A stretch of 43,584 bases of DNA from Clostridia bacterium (GCA_017554405.1 JAFZIK010000068.1:1-43584); one strand, 5' to 3'; positions 1-7,450 are shown, counted from the first letter of the stretch. The notes: generated from the letters alone by a model not told the origin. Program-made: numbers and translations.

Positions 1-2
1 AA

Positions 3-266
3 CATGCAGAATACCAACGATTATTAGCCGAGCATAACATTACGCAAAGTATGTCTCGCAAAGGAAACTGTATGGATAACGGTGCCATGGAAAACTTTTT
101 CGGTCGCCTTAAAGTTGAAATGTTCTATGGCGAAAAGTTTGAAAGCGTTAACGCTTTCATTGATGAATTAAAGAATTATATTCACTACTACAATAACGAA
201 AGAATTTCTACAAAACTAAAAGGAATGAGCCCGGTTGGCTACCGAACTCATTCACTAACAACTTAA
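3..266 (+). CDS. IS3-family transposase (OrfB), C-terminal part
   Basis: The frame is open from the window edge, so only the last 87 or so codons are present. The methionine at 51 is internal: the frame upstream reads HAEYQRLLAEHNITQS, which is the normal DDE-integrase sequence before it. The visible part has the typical end of the rve integrase core: MSRKGNCMDNGAMENFFGRL, which carries the region of the third catalytic acidic residue (ENFFGRLK), followed by the tyrosine-rich YIHYYNNERI segment and a short MSPVGYR tail. OrfB of this family catalyses excision and insertion of the element. No defect is seen in the visible part; whether the element is intact cannot be judged. Confidence 0.92.
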   Translation, partial: HAEYQRLLAEHNITQSMSRKGNCMDNGAMENFFGRLKVEMFYGEKFESVNAFIDELKNYIHYYNNERISTKLKGMSPVGYRTHSLTT

Positions 267-276
267 TATTAAATTT

Positions 277-301
277 TGTCTAAACTTTGGGGTTCACTTC
301 A
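277..301 (+). repeat. Probable right terminal inverted repeat of the IS3-family element
   Basis: Eleven bases after the transposase stop codon the sequence resembles the right end of IS150-group elements, with the TGTC start, the GGGG run and the CACTTCA end. The partner left repeat is outside the window, so this rests on resemblance only. Confidence 0.55.
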
Positions 302-1267
302 GAAGCAGACCGCGGGTTTTTTTCTGCTGTTTTTATTTGCAGTAAGGAATACCGCGCCGACGTTGCCGCCGCGCTCGACAGCGAAAGCGAGATACCCGAA
401 GGCAACGCCAAGACCTCGCTTACCGCGCTCGAAGAGCTGGCGCAGAAGGATAAAAACCTTTTTGCGCGGCTTTTGGATATGGTGAAGCGGTTTATATCGA
501 ATCTTAAAAGCCACAATACAAACGCTTCGGTGGTGGGCGACCTTCAGAAGCTTGAAAGCAAGCTTCGCGACGTTTATAACAGCGCCGAGGTCGAGGTAAA
601 AGAAAACACCGCCGGAAGCGGTGTGAAGTATAAAATAAACTTGGATACGGATATCGAAGAAAAAAACATTGATAATGGTTCAAAGTGTTTAGATTTAATG
701 ATGAAACAAGCAAAAACCGCCGATAATCCTGAAAGCTTGGTGAAAAGGAATGCTATGTTTCGAAGTGAAATAGGTCAAGTTGACTTTGTGTGTGGGAAAA
801 CCTGGTAGCGGTCCAAAATTCAAGGGCGGTTATGGTTTTTCACACATTATTGCTAAACACGGAGAATCAACTGCGCAAAAGGCAATTGAAACAATCGCTA
901 AGGCAAGTGAATGCAGCATACAAGGAAATGATAATACTGATGCTACGCAATACAGATTAAGAGTATATTTCGACGGATGCACGGCAATTTTGAGTAAAAG
1001 TCCTGAAACGAATCATTGGTTACTCACGGCCTGGGACAACAAAGAAGAAACGGCCGTATATGCAACTGGGGAAGTTCGCGATTCCCTCGGTGCTACTGCC
1101 GTTACGCCTACACTTAATCGTCGTAGCGGAGTGAATACAACCGTTTCTAACCATAGTATACGCCAAAACGCCGAAGAAAGTCAAGAAAAAGTTTCCGCGC
1201 GAGATTCTCACGGTGCCGAGTTGAGTAAAGAACAGCAAGAATACTTTGAAAATTCTGTTGTGCGTGA
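302..1267 (+). pseudogene. Remnant of a phage/mobile-element polyvalent protein (PBECR-like nuclease domain, start of an ART-like domain)
   Basis: Two frames together read as one broken protein. The first frame runs from the IS end to a stop at 806-808 and contains a helical, charged stretch. The second is entered near 780 and continues to about 1267. Across the break the residues read IGQVDFV, then GKPGSGPKFKGGYGFSHIIAKHG. This resembles the Barnase-EndoU-ColicinE5/D-RelE-like nuclease domains (PBECR) found in phage polyvalent and MuF-linked proteins. The last clean segment, LSKEQQEYFENSVVRDE, resembles the start of the ADP-ribosyltransferase-like domain that often follows in such proteins; the expected continuation is replaced by a 111-bp repeat at 1268. 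The break fits a +1 slip in the GTGTGTGGG tract around 783-791. The N-terminus is lost to the IS. Domain naming is from memory of the families. Confidence 0.6.
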
Positions 1268-1378
1268 TGAAAGGCTCGCTACGCCGCTGTCGCGGCTACA
1301 CGCCCCCGGGCTTTGCGACCATTCACCGAAAGGTCACAATTTGCCTTGCGGCAAACCGCCCTTTTCGAGTCCCTTTCA
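1268..1378 (+). repeat. Multi-hairpin 111-bp repeat, copy 1
   Basis: This 111-bp block recurs at 1432-1542; the only difference I found by eye is one base (CGCCCCCGGG against CGCCCTCGGG). Its ends form an imperfect inverted repeat: TGAAAGGCTCG at the left and CGAGTCCCTTTCA at the right. The same motif is present in the 3' end of the adjacent tRNA-Arg gene (CTGAAAGGGACTCGAA on the plus strand at 1603-1618). Internal small palindromes include GCCGC-TGTC-GCGGC and TTTGCC-TTGC-GGCAAA. It replaces the 3' part of the polyvalent-protein gene. It is read by open frames, but nothing suggests it is coding. Confidence 0.85.
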
Positions 1379-1386
1379 TACAACTG

Positions 1387-1424
1387 AAAAAGCAAGTCAC
1401 ACCTTACGGTATAACTTGCTTTTT
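1387..1424. terminator. 11-bp perfect hairpin between repeat copies, terminator-like on both strands
   Basis: Arms at 1387-1397 and 1414-1424 (AAAAAGCAAGT and its complement) are perfectly paired around a 16-base loop. The A/T ends of the arms would give a U-tract in either direction. It sits where the tRNA-Arg terminator sits relative to the second repeat unit, so it may be a duplicated and diverged tRNA-distal terminator. Confidence 0.55.
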
Positions 1425-1438
1425 GGCGCGCTGAAAGG
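1420..1438 (+). repeat. 19-bp direct repeat matching the 3' end of tRNA-Arg (copy away from the gene)
   Basis: TTTTTGGCGCGCTGAAAGG occurs here and, identically, at 1592-1610. The second copy covers the encoded CCA, the discriminator base, the acceptor arm and the start of the T-arm of the minus-strand tRNA-Arg. Duplicated tRNA 3' ends are the usual trace of integrase-mediated insertion or of tandem duplication at a tRNA gene. Confidence 0.75.
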
Positions 1439-1542
1439 CTCGCTACGCCGCTGTCGCGGCTACACGCCCTCGGGCTTTGCGACCATTCACCGAAAGGTCA
1501 CAATTTGCCTTGCGGCAAACCGCCCTTTTCGAGTCCCTTTCA
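1432..1542 (+). repeat. Multi-hairpin 111-bp repeat, copy 2
   Basis: Second copy of the block at 1268-1378, lying 54 bp beyond it and ending 53 bp before the encoded CCA end of tRNA-Arg. Together with the intervening hairpin and the duplicated tRNA 3' end, the pattern is [repeat][hairpin][tRNA-end][repeat][hairpin][tRNA]. This suggests a tandem duplication event at the tRNA. Confidence 0.85.
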
Positions 1543-1553
1543 GCGATATGACG

Positions 1554-1590
1554 TAAAAATAAAGAGCAATACCTGACGGTATCACTCTTC
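1554..1590 (-). terminator. Terminator of the tRNA-Arg transcript
   Basis: On the minus strand, immediately after the tRNA 3' end, an 11+11 base stem (plus-strand arms 1563-1573 and 1578-1588, with a two-base internal mismatch and a 4-base loop) is followed by TTATTTTTAC. The geometry is that of an intrinsic terminator. Confidence 0.75.
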
Positions 1591-1595
1591 ATTTT

Positions 1596-1672
1596 TGGCG
1601 CGCTGAAAGGGACTCGAACCCCCGACCCTCTGCTTAGAAGGCAGATGCTCTATCCAGCTGAGCTATCAGCGC
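1596..1672 (-). tRNA. tRNA-Arg (anticodon TCT)
   Basis: The reverse complement folds as a full cloverleaf. The acceptor GCGCTGA pairs with TCAGCGC, the D-arm is GCTC...GAGC, the anticodon stem TCTGC/GCAGA encloses the loop CTTCTAA (anticodon TCT, reading AGA/AGG), and the T-loop TTCGAGT sits on GGGGG/CCCTT. The discriminator is G and CCA is encoded. It has its own near-consensus promoter at 1699-1727 and a terminator after it. Its 3' end is partly duplicated at 1420-1438. Confidence 0.97.
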
Positions 1673-1698
1673 AAGTGCGCCTGTTCGGCGACCTATGT

Positions 1699-1727
1699 AT
1701 AATATCACAAAGCGTGATAAAAATCAA
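1699..1727 (-). promoter_or_regulatory. Sigma-A type promoter for tRNA-Arg
   Basis: On the minus strand, TTGATT (plus 1722-1727) and TATTAT (plus 1699-1704) are 17 bp apart, about 26 bases upstream of the mature tRNA 5' end. A palindrome, ATCAC-N5-GTGAT, lies around the spacer. It could also act as a weak terminator for the upstream dCMP deaminase gene. Confidence 0.7.
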
Positions 1728-1745
1728 GAACGAAAATCGAGCGGT

Positions 1746-2222
1746 TTAAAGCTCAAACTCAACCTTTTTGCCGGTGAATTTATGCTCGCGGAATTTAACC
1801 CCGGCGCTTTCAAACATACGTTTAGAGGCGCGGACCGAATCGGTCTCGGCATATTTATCGCTCATATAAACGACTTCGGATATGCCCGATTGGATGATCG
1901 CCTTTGCGCATTCGTTGCAAGGGAAGAGGGTGCTGTAAAGCGTGCAGCCCTTTACCGTTCCGTAATGGCAGTTAAGTATCGCGTTAAGCTCGGCGTGGCA
2001 TACGTAAAGGTATTTCGAATCAAGCCCTTCGCCGTGTCCCCAGGGGAAAACGTCGTCACTGCAGCAATGCGGCATACCGTTATATCCCACCGATACGATC
2101 TTATTATCCTTATCAACGATGCAGGCACCAACCTGGGTGGAAGGGTCCTTACTCCTCATGGAAGATAAAAAGGCAAGTCCCATAAAGTATTCGTCCCAAT
2201 TAAGGTAATCGCTCTTCTTCAT
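1746..2222 (-). CDS. Deoxycytidylate (dCMP) deaminase, ComEB-type
   Basis: A 158-residue cytoplasmic zinc deaminase that converts dCMP to dUMP, feeding thymidylate synthesis. The zinc site is fully visible: C75-H76-A-E78 (ligand His and catalytic Glu) and P-C102-N-E-C105. The N-terminal [25 protein letters not shown] stretch, summarised here as positions 9-33, is typical of the dCMP deaminase family and its length is normal. The start is supported by GAGGTG shortly upstream. It follows the HAD phosphatase gene by 20 bp on the same strand and probably shares its transcript, both being downstream of rpmB. ComEB is the Bacillus name for this enzyme; no competence role is implied. Confidence 0.95.
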   Translation of the reverse strand: MKKSDYLNWDEYFMGLAFLSSMRSKDPSTQVGACIVDKDNKIVSVGYNGMPHCCSDDVFPWGHGEGLDSKYLYVCHAELNAILNCHYGTVKGCTLYSTLFPCNECAKAIIQSGISEVVYMSDKYAETDSVRASKRMFESAGVKFREHKFTGKKVEFEL

Positions 2223-2242
2223 AAAAACACCTCAAGCATATT

Positions 2243-2899
2243 TTAACCTAATTCATCGATAATGGCAAGCAATTCTTGCGGTCTTTCGATGATTTTTTTG
2301 GCGCCACCGCCAAGCAGTTCTTCCTTTTCTCTGAATCCCCAAAGAACGCCAACAGGGTATGCGCCGCTGTTAACGCCGGTTTTAACGTCCATTTCGCTGT
2401 CACCAACAAAAACGCAGTCTTCGGGAGTAACGCCAAGTTTTTTCATAGCTATCAGCGCGGCGGTGGGATCGGGCTTGGGCGGGATACCCTCGCATTTGCC
2501 GAGTATAAGATCAAAACGCCCGCCGTAAAGCTTACCTACTACCTTTTCAGCCATCTCCTGCGCCTTGTTTGTGACCACCGCGACCGTTATACCGCGGTCC
2601 TTTAAACTGTCGATAAGTTCTACCATACCGGGATAGGCTTTTGTGTTATCGCAGTAATGCTTACCGTAGTATTCCAAAAACACCGGCAGGATCTTCGCAA
2701 CGTTTTCGGGATTCTTTCCGTCTTCCGGCAACGCACGCTCGATCATTTTCGGCATACCGTCACCCGCGTAGTATTTATAGCGTTCGGTTTCGCGTGCGGG
2801 GTAACCGAATTTTCCGATAGCGTAGTTTGTGGACTTGGCAAGGTCAAGCAGGGAATCCGCAAGCGTGCCGTCCAGATCAAATAATACCGCTTTAATCAA
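2243..2899 (-). CDS. HAD-family hydrolase, phosphoglycolate phosphatase-like
   Basis: A 218-residue HAD phosphatase. Motif I is FDLDGTLADS at the N-terminus (nucleophile Asp and acid/base Asp), motif II is VVTNKA, the motif III lysine is in PPKPDP, and motif IV is VGDSEMDV. The helical cap after motif I is of the Gph/PpaX type, and the likely substrate is phosphoglycolate or another small phosphomonoester. A longer open frame reaches 3019 but runs through the rpmB terminator and overlaps rpmB. The better start is a TTG at 2899 (MIKAVLFDLDG) with GGAG eight bases upstream. The exact substrate cannot be read from sequence. Confidence 0.85.
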   Translation of the reverse strand: MIKAVLFDLDGTLADSLLDLAKSTNYAIGKFGYPARETERYKYYAGDGMPKMIERALPEDGKNPENVAKILPVFLEYYGKHYCDNTKAYPGMVELIDSLKDRGITVAVVTNKAQEMAEKVVGKLYGGRFDLILGKCEGIPPKPDPTAALIAMKKLGVTPEDCVFVGDSEMDVKTGVNSGAYPVGVLWGFREKEELLGGGAKKIIERPQELLAIIDELG

Positions 2900-2919
2900 A
2901 ACACATTCTCCAAACAAAG

Positions 2920-2946
2920 AAAAACCGCGGCGTAAAACCGCGGAAA
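2920..2946 (-). terminator. Intrinsic terminator after rpmB
   Basis: On the minus strand, two CCGCGG arms (plus 2938-2943 and 2925-2930) flank a 7-base loop and are followed by TTTTTC. It lies 18 bases past the rpmB stop and just before the HAD gene, so the downstream genes may depend on read-through. Confidence 0.75.
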
Positions 2947-2963
2947 CTCTTGAATCAAAATGA

Positions 2964-3152
2964 TTATATCGCCCTGGTGACTTTGCCGGAGCGCAGGCAA
3001 CGGGTGCAAACATTAACACGCTTGGGTGTGCCGTTTACAATCGCTTTAACCTTTTTAACATTCGGCTTCCATGTTCTGTTTGAACGCCTGTGTGAGTGAG
3101 AAACTTTGATACCAAAAGCAATTTCCTTGTTGCATATTTCACACTTTGCCAT
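2964..3152 (-). CDS. rpmB: 50S ribosomal protein L28
   Basis: A 62-residue L28, starting MAKCEICNKE. It has the basic HRRSNRTWKPN core and the C-terminal CTRCLRSGKV. The two CxxC pairs (C4/C7 and the CTRC pair near residue 54) mark the zinc-binding form. An ATG three codons earlier exists, but AAGGAGG is correctly spaced only for the start at 3152. It is monocistronic by signals: promoter at 3201-3229 and terminator at 2920-2946. It is divergent from the phosphoglucomutase gene. Confidence 0.98.
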   Translation of the reverse strand: MAKCEICNKEIAFGIKVSHSHRRSNRTWKPNVKKVKAIVNGTPKRVNVCTRCLRSGKVTRAI

Positions 3153-3200
3153 GGTATGCACCTCCTTGTGAATGAATCGTAAAGTTACATAGCAAATAGT

Positions 3201-3229
3201 ATAATAACAGAAACGCGATCATTTTGCAA
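3201..3229 (-). promoter_or_regulatory. Promoter of rpmB
   Basis: Minus strand TTGCAA (plus 3224-3229) and TATTAT (plus 3201-3206) are separated by 17 bp, with the start codon about 50 bases downstream. It is back to back with the phosphoglucomutase promoter. Confidence 0.75.
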
Positions 3230-3265
3230 GTGTTTTTTTTATAAAGTTCAAATTATTTGTTTCTA

Positions 3266-3294
3266 TTGACATCAAAGACTTAAAGTTATAAAAT
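3266..3294 (+). promoter_or_regulatory. Promoter of the phosphoglucomutase gene
   Basis: TTGACA at 3266-3271 and TAAAAT at 3289-3294 have a 17-bp spacer, and the start codon lies 25 bases beyond the -10 box. The -35 box is consensus. Confidence 0.85.
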
Positions 3295-3319
3295 AATTAT
3301 AAGATTTTGGAGGCGTGTT

Positions 3320-5029
3320 ATGATTAAAGAAAACTATGAATTATGGCTTGAAAATGCTACTCTTGATCCCGATCTTATTGGTGAACTGAAGGCTATCGCC
3401 GGCGACGATGCCGCTATTGAAGACGCGTTTTATACCGAACTCACCTTCGGCACTGCGGGGCTTCGCGGCGTTATAGGCGCGGGGACTAACCGTATGAACG
3501 TTTACACCGTGGGCAAAGCCACACAGGGCATTTCCGAGTATGTTAAATCGGTATCTGAAAAACCGAGCGTTGCCATAGCTTACGACAGCCGAATAAAATC
3601 CGAAACCTTTGCCCGCGCCGCGGCGGAAATCTTTGCGGCAAACGGCGTTAAGGTCTATATTTACAGGGAACTCATGCCAACTCCGATGCTTTCGTATGCC
3701 GTCAGATATTTCGGGTGCGATTCGGGTGTTGTTATTACCGCCAGTCATAATCCGGCAAAGTATAACGGATATAAGGCATACGGGCCGGACGGCTGCCAGA
3801 TGGGACCCGAAGCCGCGGACAGAGTGCTTGCGATAATGAGCACAATAGATATTTTTAAGGATATCAAGCGCATCGATTTTGAAACCGGTTTAAGCCGGGG
3901 AATAATAGAATACATAGGCGATGGGGTAATAGAATCCTATCTTGACGAGGTTGAAAAATGCAGGGTAAACAGAGACCTTGATCTTTCAAAGATAAAGATA
4001 CTCTACACTCCGCTCAACGGCGCAGGCAACAAACCCGTTCGTAAAATATTTGCGCGCATAGGCGCGACCGACGTTACGGTCGTTAAAGAGCAGGAGCTGC
4101 CGGACGGCAATTTCCCCACGGCGCCCTATCCGAATCCCGAAATAAAAGAGGCGTTCGCCTGTGCGTTTGAGGCGGCAAAAACGGTTCATCCCGACCTTAT
4201 AATCGCAACCGATCCCGATAGCGATCGCGCGGGTATTGCCGTTCTGATCGCCGGGGAATACCGCCTGCTTTCCGGTAACGACGTTGGCGCGCTGTTATTT
4301 GAATACATCTTAAAATGCCGCAAAGCCCTCGGAACGCTGCCGCAAAAGCCGGTTGCGGTAAAGACTATAGTTTCAACCGAGATTTGCAAAAAGATCGCGG
4401 CGGATTACGGTTGCGAGCTGCGCGAAGTGTTAACCGGCTTTAAATTTATAGGCGAGCAGATAGGTCTGCTTGAGGAAAAAGGTGAGGAGGACAGATACGT
4501 TTTCGGCTTTGAGGAAAGTTACGGTTATCTTGCCGGACCGTATGTCAGGGATAAGGACGCCGTTGTTGCCTCTATGCTTATATGCGAAATGGCGGCTTAT
4601 TACAAGGAAAAGGGCCTGAACCTTTTAGAGGTGCTTGATGCCGTTTACGATAAATACGGTTATTATCTCTGCACCCAAAAGGGCTTCACCTTGGAAGGGC
4701 AGGCGGGTATGCAGATGATATCTGCGATTATGGAACGTATCAGAAAAAATCCGCCTAAAACCGTTGCCGGCAAAGCGGTCCTGATCTTCAAGGATTTCAA
4801 AGCCTCGGTTTCAACCGTGCTTAATACCGGTGCAACCGAAAAGATCACTCTGCCTAAATCAAACGTTTTAGGCTTTTATCTTGAGGACGGAAGCTCGCTT
4901 ATAATCCGTCCCTCGGGAACAGAGCCGAAGATAAAGCTTTACGTTTGCGCCGTATGGGGCGACTCTGCCTCGGCTGAGCTTATGCGGAGCGCGATAATCG
5001 AAGACGGAACACAAATCCTCGGATTGTAA
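3320..5029 (+). CDS. pgcA: Alpha-D-phosphohexomutase (phosphoglucomutase / phosphomannomutase, PgcA-like)
   Basis: A 569-residue cytoplasmic enzyme that interconverts hexose 1- and 6-phosphates, supplying glucose 1-phosphate or mannose 1-phosphate for envelope polysaccharides and glycolipids. All four active-site elements are present: the phosphoserine loop TASHNP with Ser142, the metal loop DPDSDR (298-303), the sugar-specificity loop GFEESYGY (396-403) and the phosphate-binding RPSGTEPK (530-537). Length matches the long (about 570-residue) Firmicute PgcA/YhxB branch. TTGGAGG precedes the ATG. The rodA-like gene follows after 36 bp with no terminator. The choice between glucose and mannose specificity is inferred from family resemblance. 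Confidence 0.9.
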   Translation: MIKENYELWLENATLDPDLIGELKAIAGDDAAIEDAFYTELTFGTAGLRGVIGAGTNRMNVYTVGKATQGISEYVKSVSEKPSVAIAYDSRIKSETFARAAAEIFAANGVKVYIYRELMPTPMLSYAVRYFGCDSGVVITASHNPAKYNGYKAYGPDGCQMGPEAADRVLAIMSTIDIFKDIKRIDFETGLSRGIIEYIGDGVIESYLDEVEKCRVNRDLDLSKIKILYTPLNGAGNKPVRKIFARIGATDVTVVKEQELPDGNFPTAPYPNPEIKEAFACAFEAAKTVHPDLIIATDPDSDRAGIAVLIAGEYRLLSGNDVGALLFEYILKCRKALGTLPQKPVAVKTIVSTEICKKIAADYGCELREVLTGFKFIGEQIGLLEEKGEEDRYVFGFEESYGYLAGPYVRDKDAVVASMLICEMAAYYKEKGLNLLEVLDAVYDKYGYYLCTQKGFTLEGQAGMQMISAIMERIRKNPPKTVAGKAVLIFKDFKASVSTVLNTGATEKITLPKSNVLGFYLEDGSSLIIRPSGTEPKIKLYVCAVWGDSASAELMRSAIIEDGTQILGL

Positions 5030-5065
5030 TATCAATGTAAAGATTTAACCGAAAGGCGGTGCCGT

Positions 5066-6196
5066 ATGTCAAAAATCATTTCCCGGATCGCGGACTATAT
5101 ACGCGAGACCGATAGATTGTTGCTGGTATTTTGTCTTGCGGCAACGCTGCTCGGCAGTGTTGAGATATTAAGTGTTACGAACCGTTTCCAAAGCATAAGA
5201 CCCTTTGCGGTTCAGATTATTTCACTGTTTTTCGGTATAGCGGCGGCGATACTTATCTCAATGTTTGATTTTGATACCATTTTAAAGCGTTGGTATATAG
5301 TTGCCGCCATCGGTATCATACCGGTAATACTTACCTTTTTTATCGGCTTTGCGCCGGGAGAAACCGACGATAAGGCGTGGCTTGATTTAAAATTCACCAC
5401 ATTTCAGCCCTCGGAACTTTTGAAGATCTGTTTTATAGTTACATTTTCGGCGCACATAAGCAAAATTAAAGAGAATATCAATAAACTTAAATACCTTATT
5501 CCGCTTGTTTTGCACGGGCTTTTTCCGATAGTGCTTATCCATATTCAGGGTGACGACGGGACAGCCCTTGTTTTTGCCATTATGTTTTTGTGTATGATAA
5601 TCGCCGCCGGTATTTCCTGGAAATATATTGTGGCGGCAGTTATCGCCGCGGTCATCGCTTCACCGATAATCTACTTCTTTATAATGAATGAGGATCAGCG
5701 GAAAAGAATAATCGGATTTACCGATATCAACGCCGATATAAAAAACACGACTTATCAGCAGTTCAACGCAAGAAAAGCGCTTGCCAACGGCGGTTTCTTT
5801 GGTCAGGGACTGTTTAAAGGACCGTTGACCCAGTCCGGCGCCGTGCCTGAAGCAAGGAACGATTTTATATTTGTAAGCATAGGCGAGGAGCTTGGCTTTT
5901 TGGGCTGTTTGGCTGTAATACTCCTTTTGGCGGCTATATGTTTTCGGTGTATATATATAGCTCATAACTGCCGTAAGGATAGCGGAAAGATCATATGTAT
6001 AGGCTTCTTTTCAATGATATTTGCTCAGATTATAATAAATATCGGTATGTGCACCGCGCTTTTGCCTGTTATCGGCATAACGCTGCCGTTTTTCAGCTCG
6101 GGCGGAACATCGCTTTTATGCGTGTTTTTAGGCGTGGGGCTTGTTATGAGCGTTTATTTGCACCGTAATTCACGGTTAATATATCTTCACGATTAG
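5066..6196 (+). CDS. SEDS-family peptidoglycan glycosyltransferase, RodA/FtsW-like
   Basis: A 376-residue integral membrane protein with about ten hydrophobic segments. SEDS proteins polymerise lipid II glycan strands, RodA in elongation and FtsW in division. The family signatures are FQPSELLKI (113-121), GDDGTAL (162-168, where the family usually has PDLGTA and carries the catalytic Asp) and the C-terminal PVIGITLPFFSSGGTS. Relatively short loops and the lack of a long N- or C-terminal tail favour RodA over FtsW, but this is not decisive. AAAGGCGGTG precedes the ATG. It is probably co-transcribed with the phosphohexomutase upstream and rpe downstream (14-bp gap). Confidence 0.88.
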   Translation: MSKIISRIADYIRETDRLLLVFCLAATLLGSVEILSVTNRFQSIRPFAVQIISLFFGIAAAILISMFDFDTILKRWYIVAAIGIIPVILTFFIGFAPGETDDKAWLDLKFTTFQPSELLKICFIVTFSAHISKIKENINKLKYLIPLVLHGLFPIVLIHIQGDDGTALVFAIMFLCMIIAAGISWKYIVAAVIAAVIASPIIYFFIMNEDQRKRIIGFTDINADIKNTTYQQFNARKALANGGFFGQGLFKGPLTQSGAVPEARNDFIFVSIGEELGFLGCLAVILLLAAICFRCIYIAHNCRKDSGKIICIGFFSMIFAQIIINIGMCTALLPVIGITLPFFSSGGTSLLCVFLGVGLVMSVYLHRNSRLIYLHD

Positions 6197-6210
6197 AGGA
6201 GGCATTTTAA

Positions 6211-6855
6211 GTGGTAAAGATATCGCCGTCGGTCCTTACGGCTGACTTTTTAACGCTTTCAGATGATATCAAAAAACTTGAAGCGGCTGGGGTGGATATG
6301 CTCCATCTTGACGTCATGGACGGTCAGTTTGTTCCTAACCTTTCTTTCGGGAATCCCATAATCAAATCCATTAAGGCGCATACAGATCTGCCGCTTGACG
6401 TTCATCTTATGATAGACCGTCCGCACAGATACATAGATGAGTTTGCTGAATACGCCGATTATTTGAGCTTTCACTATGAGGCGGGCTCTGATAATGCGGC
6501 AACGCTTAAAAGAATACGAGAGCTCGGTGTTAAATCAGCGATTGTTATAAAGCCCTGCACAAGCGCGCAGGCGGTTTTCGATCTGTTGCCGCTTTGCGAT
6601 ATGGTGCTCGTTATGTCGGTAGAACCGGGCTTCGGCGGGCAGAAGTTTATGCCGCAGGCGCTCGAGAAGCTTTCGGCTTTGAGGGATGAGTGCGCAAGGC
6701 GCAACCTTAATATCGAAATCGAGGTGGACGGCGGTATAAACGCAGAAACGGCGCCGCTTGCCGCTCGCGCCGGGGCAACCGTGCTTGTTGCGGGCAACTA
6801 TATCTTTTCAGCCGAGGATATGGCTTCACGCGTTAAGGAAATAAAGTCACTTTAA
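6211..6855 (+). CDS. rpe: Ribulose-phosphate 3-epimerase
   Basis: A 214-residue TIM-barrel enzyme of the pentose phosphate pathway, interconverting ribulose 5-phosphate and xylulose 5-phosphate. The start is GTG, supported by AGAGGAGG. Metal and catalytic residues are visible: H32 and D34 in LHLDVMDG, H65 in DVHLMI, and D173 in EVDGG. The phosphate loop is VEPGFGGQKF (138-147). The usual ALNPATP segment is replaced by IVIKPCT, a modest divergence. Its last 9 bases overlap the convergent mecA-like gene. Confidence 0.96.
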   Translation: MVKISPSVLTADFLTLSDDIKKLEAAGVDMLHLDVMDGQFVPNLSFGNPIIKSIKAHTDLPLDVHLMIDRPHRYIDEFAEYADYLSFHYEAGSDNAATLKRIRELGVKSAIVIKPCTSAQAVFDLLPLCDMVLVMSVEPGFGGQKFMPQALEKLSALRDECARRNLNIEIEVDGGINAETAPLAARAGATVLVAGNYIFSAEDMASRVKEIKSL

Positions 6856-7401
6856 AAAGGATATCGCAAGTTTTGAAACGGCGTTCTTTTTGCAGATGCA
6901 GTGCCAGTATTCCCGTAACTTAAAGCATTCCGCCGCGCCGGTCACAACGGCGCAGTATTCGCCGATGCCGATGATATCGTCTGCGGCGATGCCTCTGCAT
7001 TTAAGGACGATCGCGTATTTTTCGTTTAAATAATAAAGCTCGCTTGTTATGATTTTCAGTTCGGTTATCGGGCGCAAAGCCGAGATCATGTCTTCGCTGC
7101 TGCTGAATATCAAAGCGATACTGTATTGCCTTTGCGGCTCTGACCGCGCTTCTTCGCGGTTATAAATCTTGGTCATAGATATAGTGCAGCCGCGTTTAAG
7201 CGGTTTTACTTCAATAAGCAGGCGGTCGCAATCAAGGGGCAACAGCTCTTCGGGTATTGCCGCGGCAAGCAGGTTATGTATCTTAATGCGGCATTCGGGG
7301 GCATCGTAATCTATAAGGTTGTATCCGCCGAATATTCTGCTTACCTCATCGTCGTTAAGGATTATATTTATCCTGTTGCTGTTCACGGTGTTAACTATCA
7401 C
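6847..7401 (-). CDS. MecA-like adaptor protein (ClpC substrate adaptor family)
   Basis: About 184 residues. The layout is that of MecA: an N-terminal domain with INIILNDDEV, IDYDAPECRIKIHNLL and CDRLLIEVKPLKRGCTISMTK, a charged linker (about 85-100), and a C-terminal domain with IFSSSEDMISAL and SELYYLNEKYAIVLK. MecA-type adaptors deliver substrates to the ClpC unfoldase, for example the competence regulator ComK in Bacillus. The upstream ATG at 7416 lies inside the ribosome-binding site (ATGGAGGTATATGCCGTG), so the GTG at 7401, eight bases after GGAGG, is the likely start. It overlaps the end of rpe by 9 bp. The family call rests on pattern memory; targets are unknown. Confidence 0.7.
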   Translation of the reverse strand: MIVNTVNSNRINIILNDDEVSRIFGGYNLIDYDAPECRIKIHNLLAAAIPEELLPLDCDRLLIEVKPLKRGCTISMTKIYNREEARSEPQRQYSIALIFSSSEDMISALRPITELKIITSELYYLNEKYAIVLKCRGIAADDIIGIGEYCAVVTGAAECFKLREYWHCICKKNAVSKLAISFLK

Positions 7402-7422
7402 GGCATATACCTCCATAATTTA

Positions 7423-7450
7423 AGAATATCATGTATTTTTTGCCGTGCAA
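7423..7450 (-). promoter_or_regulatory. Possible promoter of the mecA-like gene
   Basis: Minus-strand TTGCAC (plus 7445-7450) and TATTCT (plus 7423-7428) have a 16-bp spacer. It shares bases with the -35 region of the plus-strand promoter at 7440-7469. Confidence 0.5.

Larger units (their letters stand above)
1..301 (+). mobile_element. IS3-family insertion sequence, 3' end only
   Basis: This is the right-hand end of an insertion sequence that enters from outside the window. It contains the C-terminus of an IS3/IS150-type transposase and then a terminal sequence at about 277-301 (TGTCTAAACTTTGGGG and on to TTCA) that resembles IS150-type right ends. It interrupts the reading frame of the polyvalent-protein remnant that follows. 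The left end and any target-site duplication lie outside the window, so the exact boundary is approximate. Confidence 0.85.

Noticed and set aside
780-800. Programmed ribosomal frameshift in the polyvalent-protein remnant (GGGAAAA run)
   Set aside because: The heptamer is in the wrong codon phase for -1 slippage and the frames require +1; the gene is also truncated at both ends, so plain decay is simpler.
1268-1556. Open frames through the 111-bp repeats as coding sequence
   Set aside because: The same palindromic DNA is read in several frames and no family resemblance appears; the codons are a by-product of hairpins.
2900-3019. Upstream extension of the HAD phosphatase frame
   Set aside because: It would read through the rpmB terminator and into rpmB; TTG at 2899 with GGAG upstream starts exactly before the first HAD motif.
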